A stretch of 64,000 nucleotides of DNA, taken from assembly GCA_023078555.1 (NCBI GenBank), contig CM041200.1:2550001-2614000 (forward strand), written 5' to 3'. The position numbers and the translations under genes are program-made. The stretch is from Ulva prolifera. Taxonomy: Eukaryota; Chlorophyta; Ulvophyceae; Ulvales; Ulvaceae. The notes under the pieces are model-generated. The model did not search any database, was not told the origin of the DNA, and was given only the letters and a program-made list of their open reading frames with translations. Positions 35,644 to 47,358 of this stretch are shown here, in pieces (the first letter of the stretch is position 1; each line of letters opens with the position of its first letter).

Positions 35644-37334
35644 GGCTCAAGAACCAGCAGGCCAGAGACGGATGTTTCAAAGGCAAATATGCATACAAAA
35701 GCCGGTGCAACAGCTCCTGTGCCGAACAGTATCGTCGTGGATGCAGGATAGTGCGGGCGGAGCTGGGAAGACCTGTGACTATGGCCATGTGGTGTACACT
35801 CGTGCGTGGCTTGGACACACGTATCGTACCTACGTGATCGGCAAGCATCGGGGGCGGCAATGCTGTTCAATGCAAATGGCTCCTGGTTCCCTCAACACTC
35901 GTCCTCGATTCGCCTACCGGTGTACCGAAGGACACGCCGGACGTACACGCATGCTGCATACAGTCTCGCAGAGAACGCGATCTGATTATGCAGCTGCTGC
36001 AACGACACAGCGTAACGTACACGAGATTCAGCAGAATGAATACAAGACTGTACGCACTGTGAATACATATGTAGCTGACATGGACATGGATGTTTGTAAA
36101 AGCATGACTGTTCTAGCTCTATTCACAGCATCTCTCGTATATGCCTAGATAGCAAGCATGCATGGTTGCCACGGCCATGGCAGACCATGACTTTGGTTAG
36201 CATCTTGAAGCGGTCATCATCATCATCGTCCCAATATCGATTGTGACAGTGCCACAATTGGCCTGAGGCATGGGCTCATATTTGCAACAAGTCATGTACA
36301 TCGGCTGGTAAGAGCTACACAGCTCCAATGATGCGTGGTGGTAGCGTTGGCTCAGACGGCGAGCAGGGGCGTAGCAAGCCCCACGAAGACCACCATACGG
36401 ACTCATGGCCTTCTGCGACAAAAGTTCGTTACAACCCTTGGCAGTGCAGAGCCAACCGTGCCTCATCTCGGACCCCGTGCCTGTGGAAGCAGGAACTCAG
36501 ACATGGTACAGGAGCACTTGCACCAACATGCAGGTACTGACCCCACGGCAAGCTCAAACATGATGTGTGCATTGTGCAGACCAAGCTCCGGGCTCCGGGG
36601 GTGGACATGACCATGGGCATCAACGTACTCTACGCAACAGGCAGGGTTGGCAACAACTCCGACACCAAAAACCGGTGACGTCAATGCACATGAAGCTACC
36701 ACTAATGATTGGTGTCACCTTCACCATGCACAGGCCAGTAGCATCGCACTGGGACTGCTTTGACAGATGTCGCCAAGATCATACTTGCTATTCGATGAGG
36801 ATACACGTGGCTGCTGCAGGGGGCATGACAAGAGCCCATGCTTTACATATTTTAAGTTGGTCCATATCAGTGGTTTTGATTTGCATACTGTCCCTCAAAG
36901 CATTTGTGCTGCTGCATCTGTCTGACACATTGTCATCATGTGCGTTGACAGAAGACAGCACGTTGACCCAGCTCCGAGACATGACGATACCTGTGTCAAG
37001 TTTCTGATGCTTAGAGACTGGGTGAATTGCTACAAGGCAGATGCAGTAGATCTCTTTTGACATGTGCCCTCGTCGCACACAGCGATCTGATGTCTGATGG
37101 CAACGCATGAGCCCCTTCGACGGTACGCATGTGATCTTGCAATCAATATCACAACATTCACTGAGCGCGAGCCCTACTGTTCTAAGCAGCAGTTGAAGGA
37201 ATCTTTGTGCAAGTTTTTACATCAGTGACCCCTACAGTTCACATAGGCATGCTCAAGCAGATGCACTGATGTTAGCATGAAGATAAGATGTTATGATGGG
37301 ACGAAATATTGAATCAAGTACATCTTGAGGCACG
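35644..37334. other. Intergenic upstream of IQUB and downstream of LSF2
   Basis: The IQUB promoter should lie next to 35643. A short TCA/ATC microsatellite occurs near 36214-36232. Open frames at 35642-36148 and 36567-37007 on the plus strand look like chance: no homology and no splice support. Nothing else is seen. Confidence 0.35.
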
Positions 37335-38594
37335 CTACGGCCTGAAATTTTGAAAAATGTGGTACTGCAGCATGTGCTTGTCCTCCTTCTGTAGTGTCGT
37401 GTACATATGTGGTGCCAGGGCTTGAAATGCATGCCAGTCCCCACCGGAAACGATGTCATATGTGGCACCTCGGATCGCATCTCTATTGGGACCGCAGGGC
37501 CGAATCTTTGTCAAGTGTTCATACGCTTCGTCTAAATTGAAGTCTCGAAACCAGAACAGATAAGCGATACAGCAGGCCGGAGCCCGGCCCAGGCCAGCTG
37601 TACAGTGGACATACACTTTTTTCCCATCGTCGATGGCTGTTGCGATCTCATGCACAGCCCTGGGCAGTGTCTTCCGTAGGCTCTCTGGATCGAAGTCAAC
37701 TACCTGCATGCATTAGGGATTCGTTGCCAAAGAGACCAGCAGAGCCAACAAACCAGATCCACGGCAAGCAAGCAATCAACCAAGAGCATGACAGTACATG
37801 GAGTCAAGGTGAACGTACTTCCGTTCTCTTGAATCCTATCCCGCAATCTTCCATGGCTGTGTGTATCGCATTAGTGTCTACTCCCCAGTACAGAGGATCT
37901 TTTTCTTGTTGCAGCTGCAGGACACGTGGAGCCGGATCGTGTATACACAAAGCGCAAGGGCCGACTATTATGAATTATATTTGCTTCCTAGGTGGCTGTG
38001 GCGGCATGGACCGCAACGCAGCCGGGAGAGAGCCCGCGGCCTGCGAGGCCACGACATCGTGGACGCAGCGTCCCGTGTACACTCCAATCACACGACTACT
38101 CGGGCAAGGTCAGAATGTGATACATGTTTGAGCGAGGTTCGTGCCATGATAGGTTCCAGGCTCAAGGCTCACGACATATCCCAAGTCGAAAGCTCCAACG
38201 TGCAACACACCGAAACGATCACATCCACCTCCTCTGCTTCCCTCAAATAACGAACGTCGTCCACATTGGTAGGCTGAGATCCACAGAGGAGCTCATCGGC
38301 CAGTATGTGATGATAGTAAAGACCTCGCTCGAAGTCATACTCGAACGGGGAGTTCGTCCACTGCATCTTCTCCTGCATGACTTCATTGTACTGCTTCCCC
38401 TTATCGAAGACTCGAATATCGCGAGCTATATTTCTTGTCATCAGCCTGTGCTTGTGCCCGCATCGAGATACGTTTTGCTTTGCCGCTCTCATGGTGTCGG
38501 CAGTACTAGTACCGCTGTGACAGATATCGTCTACCAGATATACGCACTTTTGCGCTCTGACTGGACCGTCCTTTGGACCTAACTGAAGCATCAA
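37335..38594 (-). CDS. LSF2: Phosphoglucan phosphatase LSF2 (Like-SEX4 2)
   Basis: Exons 38594-38211, 37914-37819 and 37703-37335 join in phase 0 (VDVIVS / LQQEKD...KRTE / VVDFDPESL), giving 282 residues. The dual-specificity phosphatase signature VHCTAGLGRAP has the catalytic Cys and Arg in CX5R. The flanking FDPESLRKTLP and RPCGPNRDAIRGATYDI match plant LSF2 closely. No carbohydrate-binding CBM48 follows, which separates it from SEX4; LSF2 binds glucan through sites on the phosphatase domain itself. The enzyme removes C3 phosphate from starch glucans in the plastid during transitory starch breakdown. Residues before MTRNIARDIRV are not conserved and may be a transit peptide, though acidic and cysteine residues there make it atypical. 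The start could also lie in an unseen upstream exon. Confidence 0.93.
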
Positions 38595-39542
38595 GACATT
38601 CCACTGTTTGTTATACGTGTGAGTGAATACAGCCGGCGAATTCCCCGGTTGAGCCCCGTTTTCCTACGCCCGAAACTAACCTTAAATACGGTCGAAAACA
38701 CGCTCGGCCACGCTGAGTGTGTGGACACCGGACCCACAGCATGTCCAGTCACACTTAACGACGTGGCCCGCACCGTCCTGGCAGGATGTTCAGGGCCGAG
38801 CCCACTTCTCACCTCTGTCGGCGCCTGCCGTCTCTGAGGTGCTCTACATGGCTTACATTCGCTGTCAAAGGTTAACATGGGACTTCTTCCATGCATGCAG
38901 CAGCACCGCGGGACATCTCCCCAGTGCTGCTTGTTCATTGAGAAATGAAACTTTCGCCAACCCATCACGGGATGGCCTCAGCCCTTCAACTTCTGCTGAA
39001 CACATGCTGGCATGGTCAGCGTCCGCGTCGGCTAGGCCAGAGCCTACAGTCCATGGGTCGCCAGCGGGCACATCTGGGTTGCGAAGTTTCACCATAGGTG
39101 GCAGGCTTGCTTTCCTACTTAGATCTGGTACATTTGCTTGGTGAAGATCTCCACAGTCCATCTTTGTGCTCATGCCCCGTCCTGCTGCAGCCAGCTTGCG
39201 AAATGCCTGCAGCGGCAGATCATTAGGTGGCTCGGAAGTGTCACTTTTTATGCTATCAAGCAACGCCAGAGTGAAGACATCAAATCTCGCTCACTCTACC
39301 AAAATTCGCGGATACTCAGCACATCTGTGGCTGAGAAGGGGAATCTCAGAGATGCAACATATCACCGTGCATACCCAGATGCGCGTAGGCCCCCAAATTC
39401 ATTATGCATGCCTGAAGCAGCCAGCGACTGAGAGTCAGCTGCCACTGCAAAGCCTGCCCAACAGAGTCTGTCACCGAGATATTACCTTCAATCAAACACG
39501 GGGCAAGATCGGTCAGCATAAAGCACATGCCATGCACATGCT
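38595..39542. other. Region between LSF2 and the LRR/IQ gene, possible extra 3' exon
   Basis: A minus-strand open frame at 39263-38865 (132 codons) has protein-like composition (start LDSIKSDTSEPPNDLPLQAF) and lies just downstream of the LRR/IQ gene on the same strand, so it could be a 3' exon of that gene. It lacks recognisable homology. The LSF2 promoter should also be here. Confidence 0.3.
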
Positions 39543-42500
39543 TCAGCACCCGGCTGCATGGTAGGAACAGCTCAAACAACAAGGTGAGGCGGCCATGTGT
39601 ACCCGTAGCCGAGCGGTGGGATCTTGCAGTCGGCGAAGCTGCTTTCGCTTTGTGTGGCCACGCTGCGCATGCCTCCGACTCTGCAGGAAGGCTGCAGCTG
39701 TGCCCTCATCCTGAAACCCCCATTCCGCTTGAAGCTGCTGTACCTTGATCCTGTGATGTTCGCGGGCAGCGTCGCCGCTGTGCCCGGCAGCATTGTGGAG
39801 GCCTGCTGGGGAAGGGGCATCATTTACGTTCCCAATCACGTGTCCGACTGCTGAGGAAGGTTGTGTGCTGCTCTGCTGCAGGGTTATGTACGCATCATAC
39901 AGCGTGGGGGAGCCGTTGCGCTGTGGTGCACATGGCACCTCCTCAGCATGCACGACATGAGGCAGGCTAGGGCTCTGTGGGCCACTGCGTTTCTGCTGCT
40001 GTAGTTCATACTTCCGCAACAGCGCAGAGCCAGGCCCCAGCTTCTGCCGGATCTGACCCATGTCAGCCAGCGCATGTTCAGAATTCTGCCAGCCAACTTG
40101 CTCACCAGTGGCCAGATTCCCCGTACTGCCCAGATCCACTGAAACATGCGCAGGGTTCAGGGGCGGCAGTACATAAAAGCCAGAGTCTGCAGCCGGTGCA
40201 TGCGTATCCGGCTGATCCTGGTCACATGGCCACGAGCCCATGTGCTGTCCCGCCCTCTTGACGGCGGGTAGCCCCTCGTCTGGCTCCAAGGCAACCAGCT
40301 CCTGGAGGATGTCCTCACCCAGGGCTGGCAGCTCCCAGTTTAGGCTATCACAAGAAAGATCGTCCTGATCGCAGCAGCTTGCAGAGCTCCGTGCTGCCCT
40401 GCCGCACTCTCTGACGGCTGCACGTGCAGCCGCCATGAGCCTCCTCACCCTAAATCCCCTCCACACCTTTTGCACCGCCACCGCAGCGGTCTGCCGCACT
40501 CCCGCCGCCTGCAGCCTCAGCTTCGTCAGCAGCCCGCCCTGCCTGACCCGCCGACCTCGCACCCAGGCCTGGATTAGCAATGCCGCGGCATGCCGCCTTG
40601 CCACGGACACAGCGACGCGGCCGCGATTTGCACGCCAGGCTTTCTGCAGCACAGCCGCTGCGGTCTGACGTCCTGCGACCCGCCGCGCCAGACAGGTGCT
40701 GTTCACCTGGAGTACCCCGTGCTGGTAGCGCGGAGGGAAGGTCTGTAGCGAGACATGCATATCCACACAGGCTTGCTGCAGCTGTGCACGAGCCTCGCAG
40801 AGTTTCTGCATGCTCAGCACCTCATTGGCGGCGACCGCAGAGCAAAGCTCATTTGCCAGGTGTGTGCATTCCCACCTCCGAGACGCAAGGGCCTCGGTAT
40901 GCTGATGCAAGTGCAACCTCAGTAGTGCACATGCATGCTGCTCGTCCGCCGGGTCACCACGCGCACAGCGGCGCAGGCTACCGCATGTCGCCCCGGCAAC
41001 GGGCTGTGCAAGCCTCAACACCATTGGCAGTGCTCCCAGAAGCGCATCCTGGCCCCCCTGCAGTGCTACATCCCCAGCGGCATCCACAGCGAGCCTGCAA
41101 CTGCTCTCCAATTCTGCACTGCCAGACATCAACCTCCGCCGAACCTGCTGCACCGTGCACGGAGATGCGACTAGCGCCTGCAGCGCTGCAGCTGCTTGCT
41201 GCTGCGGCGACAATTGGACATGGTCCACCTCCAGTAGCCATGGCATTGTCTGTAGCAAGGTATCCAGAGACGTGCGACCGCTGCGCGTGTGCTCGGCGGC
41301 AATGGTGTCAAGAACCTGCAGCTCCTTCAAGGAGGTGAGGGGCTTCAGGGCAGGGCAGACAGTGCCCTGAGGCAGGCTACAGAAGGAAATGTTGAGGGCG
41401 CGCAGCAGTGGCTGCTGTGTGAGAGGCGGCAGGTGTGTCAGCGGATTGTCGGCAAGGTCCAGAGCCTGCAGCTGTGGCAGCCACGGCAGCGGCCGCAGGC
41501 TGCAGATGCGGTTGGCGCTCAGCTGGAGCCGCTGCAGGCTCGCATGGCGGCAGAACACCCCGTCAATGCACTGGATCCTGTTCTCGCTTGCGCACACCTC
41601 CTGCAACCATCTCATTTTGGTACACTGGGCCACATGCTGCTTGTCTGATGGTCAGAGGGGGGCCATGTGGTAGCATGCAGAATACTGGCGTCGGGCAGGG
41701 GTCGAGAGTTGGGGAGGGGGGGGGGGGAAGGGGTCGGCGGGGGCACACTTGCAGCAGGCTGCAGTGCACTAGCGGCTGCAGCGAAGTGATGATATTCCGT
41801 GCAATGTCAATGTGCATGAGGCTGGTGCAGCTGGAGATGTCTTCAAGACAGCTCAGGCAGTTCCCAGGCAGCTGCAGCTCAGCCAGCTGGCTCAGGTGCC
41901 CAACAGAATCCGCCAAGGTGGCGATGCTATTATTGGCTGCCCTCAATACCTGCAGCCCTGAAAGCTGCTGTATCCCTGCACAATATGAAGGCGGGGTGTG
42001 GGTGTTTCATGAACTGCCGCCGGTGGCGTGGTCAACTTCACTGTCACCACAGGTGTACGCTGGCAACGAGCGGTACCATGTAAGCTTGTCAAGCCATTTT
42101 CTCCAATATCAAGGAACCGCAGCTCCTGGAGCGGGCCCAAGGATGAAAGGGATGTCATTGTGTTTTCTGAAACGTCAAGGAAGCGCAGGCATCGGCTGAG
42201 CTGCTCCAGGCCCTGCAGGGATGTAATGCGGTTGGCCCTCAGGCACAGAACCACCAGAAGTGGGCAAATCCTGCCTATGCCACGCAGGCTGGTCAACCCT
42301 GAAAACGAGACATGCAGTGCCCTGCGCTCTGACACGTTTTCACCACCTGCACGTGTGCATGACGTGCTGTTTGCCGCCACCGGAGTCCATTCATTCTTAT
42401 GGCATTGCACATGTAGAGGAGGAGGTTGCCTGCGAAAGCCTGCAGCATGTCAGCAGTCAACTCCTGGTCACTGGAGATGTCGCCGTCGTGGCCTGGGTCA

Positions 42501-45500
42501 CAGCTGTTGGTGCTGGCCTCTGATGCTGGGTTGTGTGGGTAGCTTGCTGCACGCGATATGTTGTCTTGGAAGGCCGTCAGCCCAGCGAGCAGCCGGACAT
42601 GTTCGCCACTGATCACAGGCTGCAGAGCTGGCGCCAGTGCGTCATTGCTCAGGCTCGTTTCCTTTGCAATGGCATCCAAGCAGATGTCCATGGGACTTGT
42701 CCCGCTGCTTGACTCCCGCGGCTCCGGAACACATGGCAGGATGGTACCAAAATAGTCCGGCGAGACACAGCTTACACCCTTGGATCGCACATGAGTGGCA
42801 GCAAGGCAGCCACAGCACCACTGCAGCCATCCCTTTGTGGCTGCGGCTGCACGCTGCAGTCCAAGGCGCTCAAGCTCTCCAAGTGGTGCTTGCATGGTTG
42901 CCATCACAGCGCATGCTTTGCAGAGACAGCCAAGGGACCCGGCACTCGCGTCCCCGTGTGTGCCTGCTGTAGACCAAAGAGGTCTACCTACTTGCGACAG
43001 CCCTGATATTCTGGACAGCCTAGTCGCCACACTCACGACGCAGCAGCTGATTGCAGAAGAGCATGTGCCTTGGGTCACAGCGAGCAAGCGACATGCGCCT
43101 GTACTAGATCTGCCGTGATCAAGCAGCCCTGCGCTCCAATTCCGAGCTGCTGTCGACACCTCGGAAAAGCACTTGCGTGCCCGGGCGGTGACAGTGGAGC
43201 GGGCCTGCGCAACTGCAGCCGCCTGCCCAAGAGCCCGCGCCTGCCGAGCTAGCTGCAGCACGTTGGCCAGCGGCTGCACGTCAGCCGACTCCTGGAGCTC
43301 CGCAGCAACAGCCTCGCCTCGTGCCGTCCATACGCACGTGAGCGATTGTATGGTTGCCACACGCACCCCCTCAGCCATGGCATCCTGCGCGGTCCCACTA
43401 CCAGTTACGCTGGGCTGCTCGGTGACATCCCATGTCAACCTGCAGCATCAAGCAGGACACGGGAAGGACAGTGCATGAGAGGTTCACCAGCACACACGAG
43501 TCGAATGCATCTTTGTCGGCAGACTGCGCTGCGAGTTCCAGCCGGCCCTCTGCCGCATGGGCTCGTGCATGCAGAGCCGCCTTCAATTTGCGCAGTGCAT
43601 CCCCAAGGCCCAGCTGGTCTGCTTCGTCTTGCAGAGCACTGAGCTGTGCTGGCTCAGCTGAAGAACTTGCGGCGTGAATTTGGGCCATCAGCTGTCCCTT
43701 GCGGGAGTGCACGTGAGCCTTGGCCGCAGTGATGGCGTCGTCCAACCCAAGCGCTTTAGCCTGCACGCCACTTCACCTCATCGCAACACCGTACACAACA
43801 AGGGTCTGCATCGCACTGATCCACCTGCATTAGACCGGCTTGGATGGTAGAAGTGAGATGGCTGTGACATGTTCCGGAGGAGTCTCCTCCAGGCATCCCC
43901 GCAGGCTAGGCCTCGCACCTTCACAATGGCCTCATCAAATGCCAGCCGTTCGAAATCTGGCTTCGCTGCAATGCTCTGTACATTGGCAGCCACAGCGGCG
44001 CGGCGTGACTCCCAGCGCGTCTGATGCTGCTTGATTGTTGCGACCGCCACCCCACAGTCAAGCGCTGAGGACAGGGCCCGGCTGAATGTGGCTGAAGACC
44101 CAGAGGTCGCCTCGCACTCCAGAGCGCCAGCGGTCTTTTGCTGCCGCCTCTGGAACGTAAGCTCAGCATCCTGCGGGAATGCGGCAGTGATCAGATGCTG
44201 ACACCCAGTGACACAGTGCTGTGGGTTCTCACCGTGCAATCACACCTTGATATCAGACTTCATCAGGTCAGCAATCTGCATGGCCTGGGATCTTGCATGT
44301 ATATACTGCGTCATGGGTGCATGCCTCGCTGCCGCCCATAGCTTTGCGCACAGGTCTGCCCTTGTGCTCTCTAGCCGTGCCATAAGTGTCTTGGCGTCGC
44401 CGTCAGCCTTGAGTGCTAGCGCGGCCCTCAGGGCAGCTTTTTGCTGTGATAGCATGCTGCTGGGAGCTTTGCCTTCCAACACCTGAGTAGCACCACGACC
44501 TCACAACAGGGTGGAATACAGCAACCCACAATTGCTACGAGTTAGCCTCACAGCAAGACAGATCTGCTGTCATCAGCAAATGGTCGATGTGAGGTGGTGG
44601 CCTCACGCCACTTCTCATGGACTGCTTATAAGTGAGCAGCGGCATTTGCATGTGAGCTGTATCTGCGGCCCAGGCGCATCCCAGAGAAAGTAAGCATGTG
44701 AGCAGAGGGGCAGGCACGCACAATCTGCCTGAGCGCTGCTACTTCCTTCATAGACGCCGTGAGCTTTTTGGCAATTAAGGCCCGTGCACATGCCTGAATC
44801 TTCACGATGGCGACCAGCCGTTGTGCCCTTGCGACACTGCCATGCCACTGTTCCCATGCATGTGAAATTCGCAGCACCGCAACACGGCGTCTGGCATGCT
44901 GTAGCATTTTCTCAGCTGCTCTTGCCTCACGTTCTTTGATTTGAACTTCAAGCTTGCGCTGGGCGACGGCCGTGCGCTGCATCAGTTTCTCACGCTCCGC
45001 CGCCGCAACGGCTTCCACAACTGCCTTGACTGCAGCTGCTGCAATAGCAGCTGCCACTGCCTTTGCCTCACAAGAATTTGCGTCGTGGTCCATGGCTGTT
45101 TCATGTGTCATGGGATTGTCAGCAGCAACATCAACATTGTGGTCGCGAATCGTAGCAGCATGAACCAACAAGGCAGCACATGGTTCCTGAAACAAGGCAA
45201 GGGCAGATGCAGTGCGGTCATTTTCCTGAGGAGAAATAAACCCTTCAAGACTTGCTTTAGTCTTGGTATTTGGGGAGGACGGTGATGGTGCTCCCTGCCC
45301 AAAAGGCGAACCCATCGACATGGCTGGTGAGGACACCACAGGTTCAACTTGAACTGTGTCCAAAATCCAGCTAGATGCCATCGCTTGCCTTTCATTGGCT
45401 GCGCTTATGAGCATCTTGTTGAGACTGTGATCTGCAGCGGCTTCATGTGATGCCTCTGAAGAAGTTGCTGATCGAGCGCCACCTGTGGGGTCCCGGTCTA

Positions 45501-46019
45501 CGGCAGCGAGACACATATCATGCGGATTGTCTTCAGTAAATGGGATGGTCTGACAAGGAAATCTATCGAGTTCGGTATAGTTGACTTGTGCATGCCGCAG
45601 CTCTGAGGGTGAAATGTCGGAGTGGGTCGTCACACACAACGTAGGCACTGTATCCCGCGCGCTATTTTCAAGATGAGAAGACTTGGTGCCTTCATTCATG
45701 TGTGGTACAGGCACATATGATAACATATCCAGGATGCGATTGCTGCTGCGAATGGCCAGGTCGAAGGCTTCAAAGCAAGGGTACTGCGACGGGACGTCAT
45801 TGTCATCCTCACTGGAAGATTCGCACACTTTCACATCTGCAGAAACAGTGCGTAATAGCACATCACTTCTTAGCGGCTGTTTACGAGTTTCACATTTATG
45901 TTTCGCGTACCGTCGATGCTGAGTACATCCGAATCGGTGCCACTTGAGCTCGGGCGTGTGGGTGTGCCCGGGCCAGGGGACAGCATAAATGCTTCCATTT
46001 CATCGGCATGAGTATTCAT
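39543..46019 (-). CDS. LRRIQ1: Leucine-rich repeat and IQ motif protein, LRRIQ1-like
   Basis: The order of parts matches LRRIQ1. An acidic, disordered N-terminus (from a likely ATG at 46017-46019) leads into a long Glu/Ala/Arg coiled coil and a first IQ motif (VAIVKIQACARALIAKKL, about 44825-44770). A helical region at 44482-43400 and the 43438-42420 exon follow. Roughly ten LRRs of about 22 residues come next (42350-41300), with LCLRANRITSLQGLEQL and similar units. Three IQ motifs sit at about 40690-40440 (AAAVLQKAWRANRGR, ALLIQAWVRGRRV, AVAVQKVWRGFRVRR). A polar tail contains QAEWGFQDEGTAAAFLQ, which recalls the LRRIQ1 C-terminus. IQ motifs bind calmodulin. Animal LRRIQ1 is expressed in ciliated cells, so a ciliary role is likely but unproven. 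At least seven exons; edges approximate; 3' end may extend toward 38865. Confidence 0.75.
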
Positions 46020-47358
46020 ATATACGATCATACACGCCGTCGCGAATGATAGGCTGACGTAGGGGCATGCTGCCCCTTTCGAAATACTGGATTCTGCGGT
46101 AATCAGTTTGCAGGCCTGCAAAGCAAGCGAACATGGCAACACGTTGACGCATGTGTCGCGTACGTTAGGCCTGCTGCAGACAGCGACGATGCCACGCCAT
46201 CATGTTCGGACTCTGCACTGACTGTCAGGTTCTGCTCATGCATAGCTGAGCCAACGGAGGTGGTAATGAGGCCGCGGGCTCAAAAGCTTCGTCAATGCGG
46301 GATGATCCTGACATGCCAGCATCAGCTCCCTTGCAGATTGGCTCATTCTGTGCTCTCAGCCTCAGCCTGTCCACTCTGTGCACTTCTTGCCCCATGCAGG
46401 TTGATGAAACATTGGAACACCCAACCACCGGCCGCGCACATTTCGATTCATATGTACAATGCATGGTGATTGAAGTGTAGAAATTTCATGTCAATCTAAT
46501 GCTCGAAAGAAGCTGTCATCGGGACAATAAATGCAGCAGGACTCCTTCTTGCCAGACACGAGGCGGAGGATGTGCTGTCTTGCAAAATACTCGCACTCCG
46601 TCATGGCCGTGCGATGCTCCAGATGCGGCCACTTTCACAAACGATCAGCGGCTGACTATGTTGCACCTACGGCGCACACAAATCACCATGCAAGGGTAGA
46701 AATTGAGTGCTCATCAGGGTATCTGCAGGGCGCATGGAAACTGGGGTCATGTCGTCATACAATGATCACATTCCTGACAGCGTGGCCTGTCTTTGCGAAG
46801 ACCATATGATGATGACTCACAGTTATTCATCTTGCTTAATAGACCCATGGAATGATCAGGGCTGCTAAACAGCGAAGGATCCTTTGTGACAAGCACAGTA
46901 CGGCCACACATCAATGATCAGGGACATGCATGATTGCCTTCTGATTCTGAGCCTGAAGAGCTATGTTCTATCAGCTGTGTGTGAATGATTGTTGCACCCG
47001 ACTCAGTGGCTGTTCATGCAGCACTGCAGATACTTTCCATGCAATTAGAACAAAGTTTGGCCCAGAGCAAAGCACTTGACTGAAAAAAAATGCTTTATCC
47101 AGCTTGCCCACAGGCTCATCACAAGCTTTTATCAGCAGCAACATTGTTCACCAGATGATGATGAAATTGGGAAGGTGGAGCCAAGTTCTGCCTCAGCTAT
47201 ATAGTTACCTCACCTCAAATGTAGGTTGGCTGTCTGCTTCGATATAGTTGACACATGTTCTCCAGCATGTTGTCAGGCGGACCAGTGATGACAGCTACCT
47301 GGATCACGCAATCACCAACACACCCCTTTTCAACACCATATCACGTGCACTTCTACTA
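46020..47358. other. Intergenic, upstream of the LRR/IQ gene
   Basis: AT content is higher than in the genes and only short open frames occur. The LRR/IQ gene promoter should lie next to 46019. I see no RNA gene or repeat I can support. Confidence 0.35.

Noticed and set aside
35642-36148. Plus-strand frame with GGAGKT, looking like a P-loop
   Set aside because: The spacing does not fit GxxxxGK(S/T), and it overlaps the IQUB promoter with no other ATPase motif.
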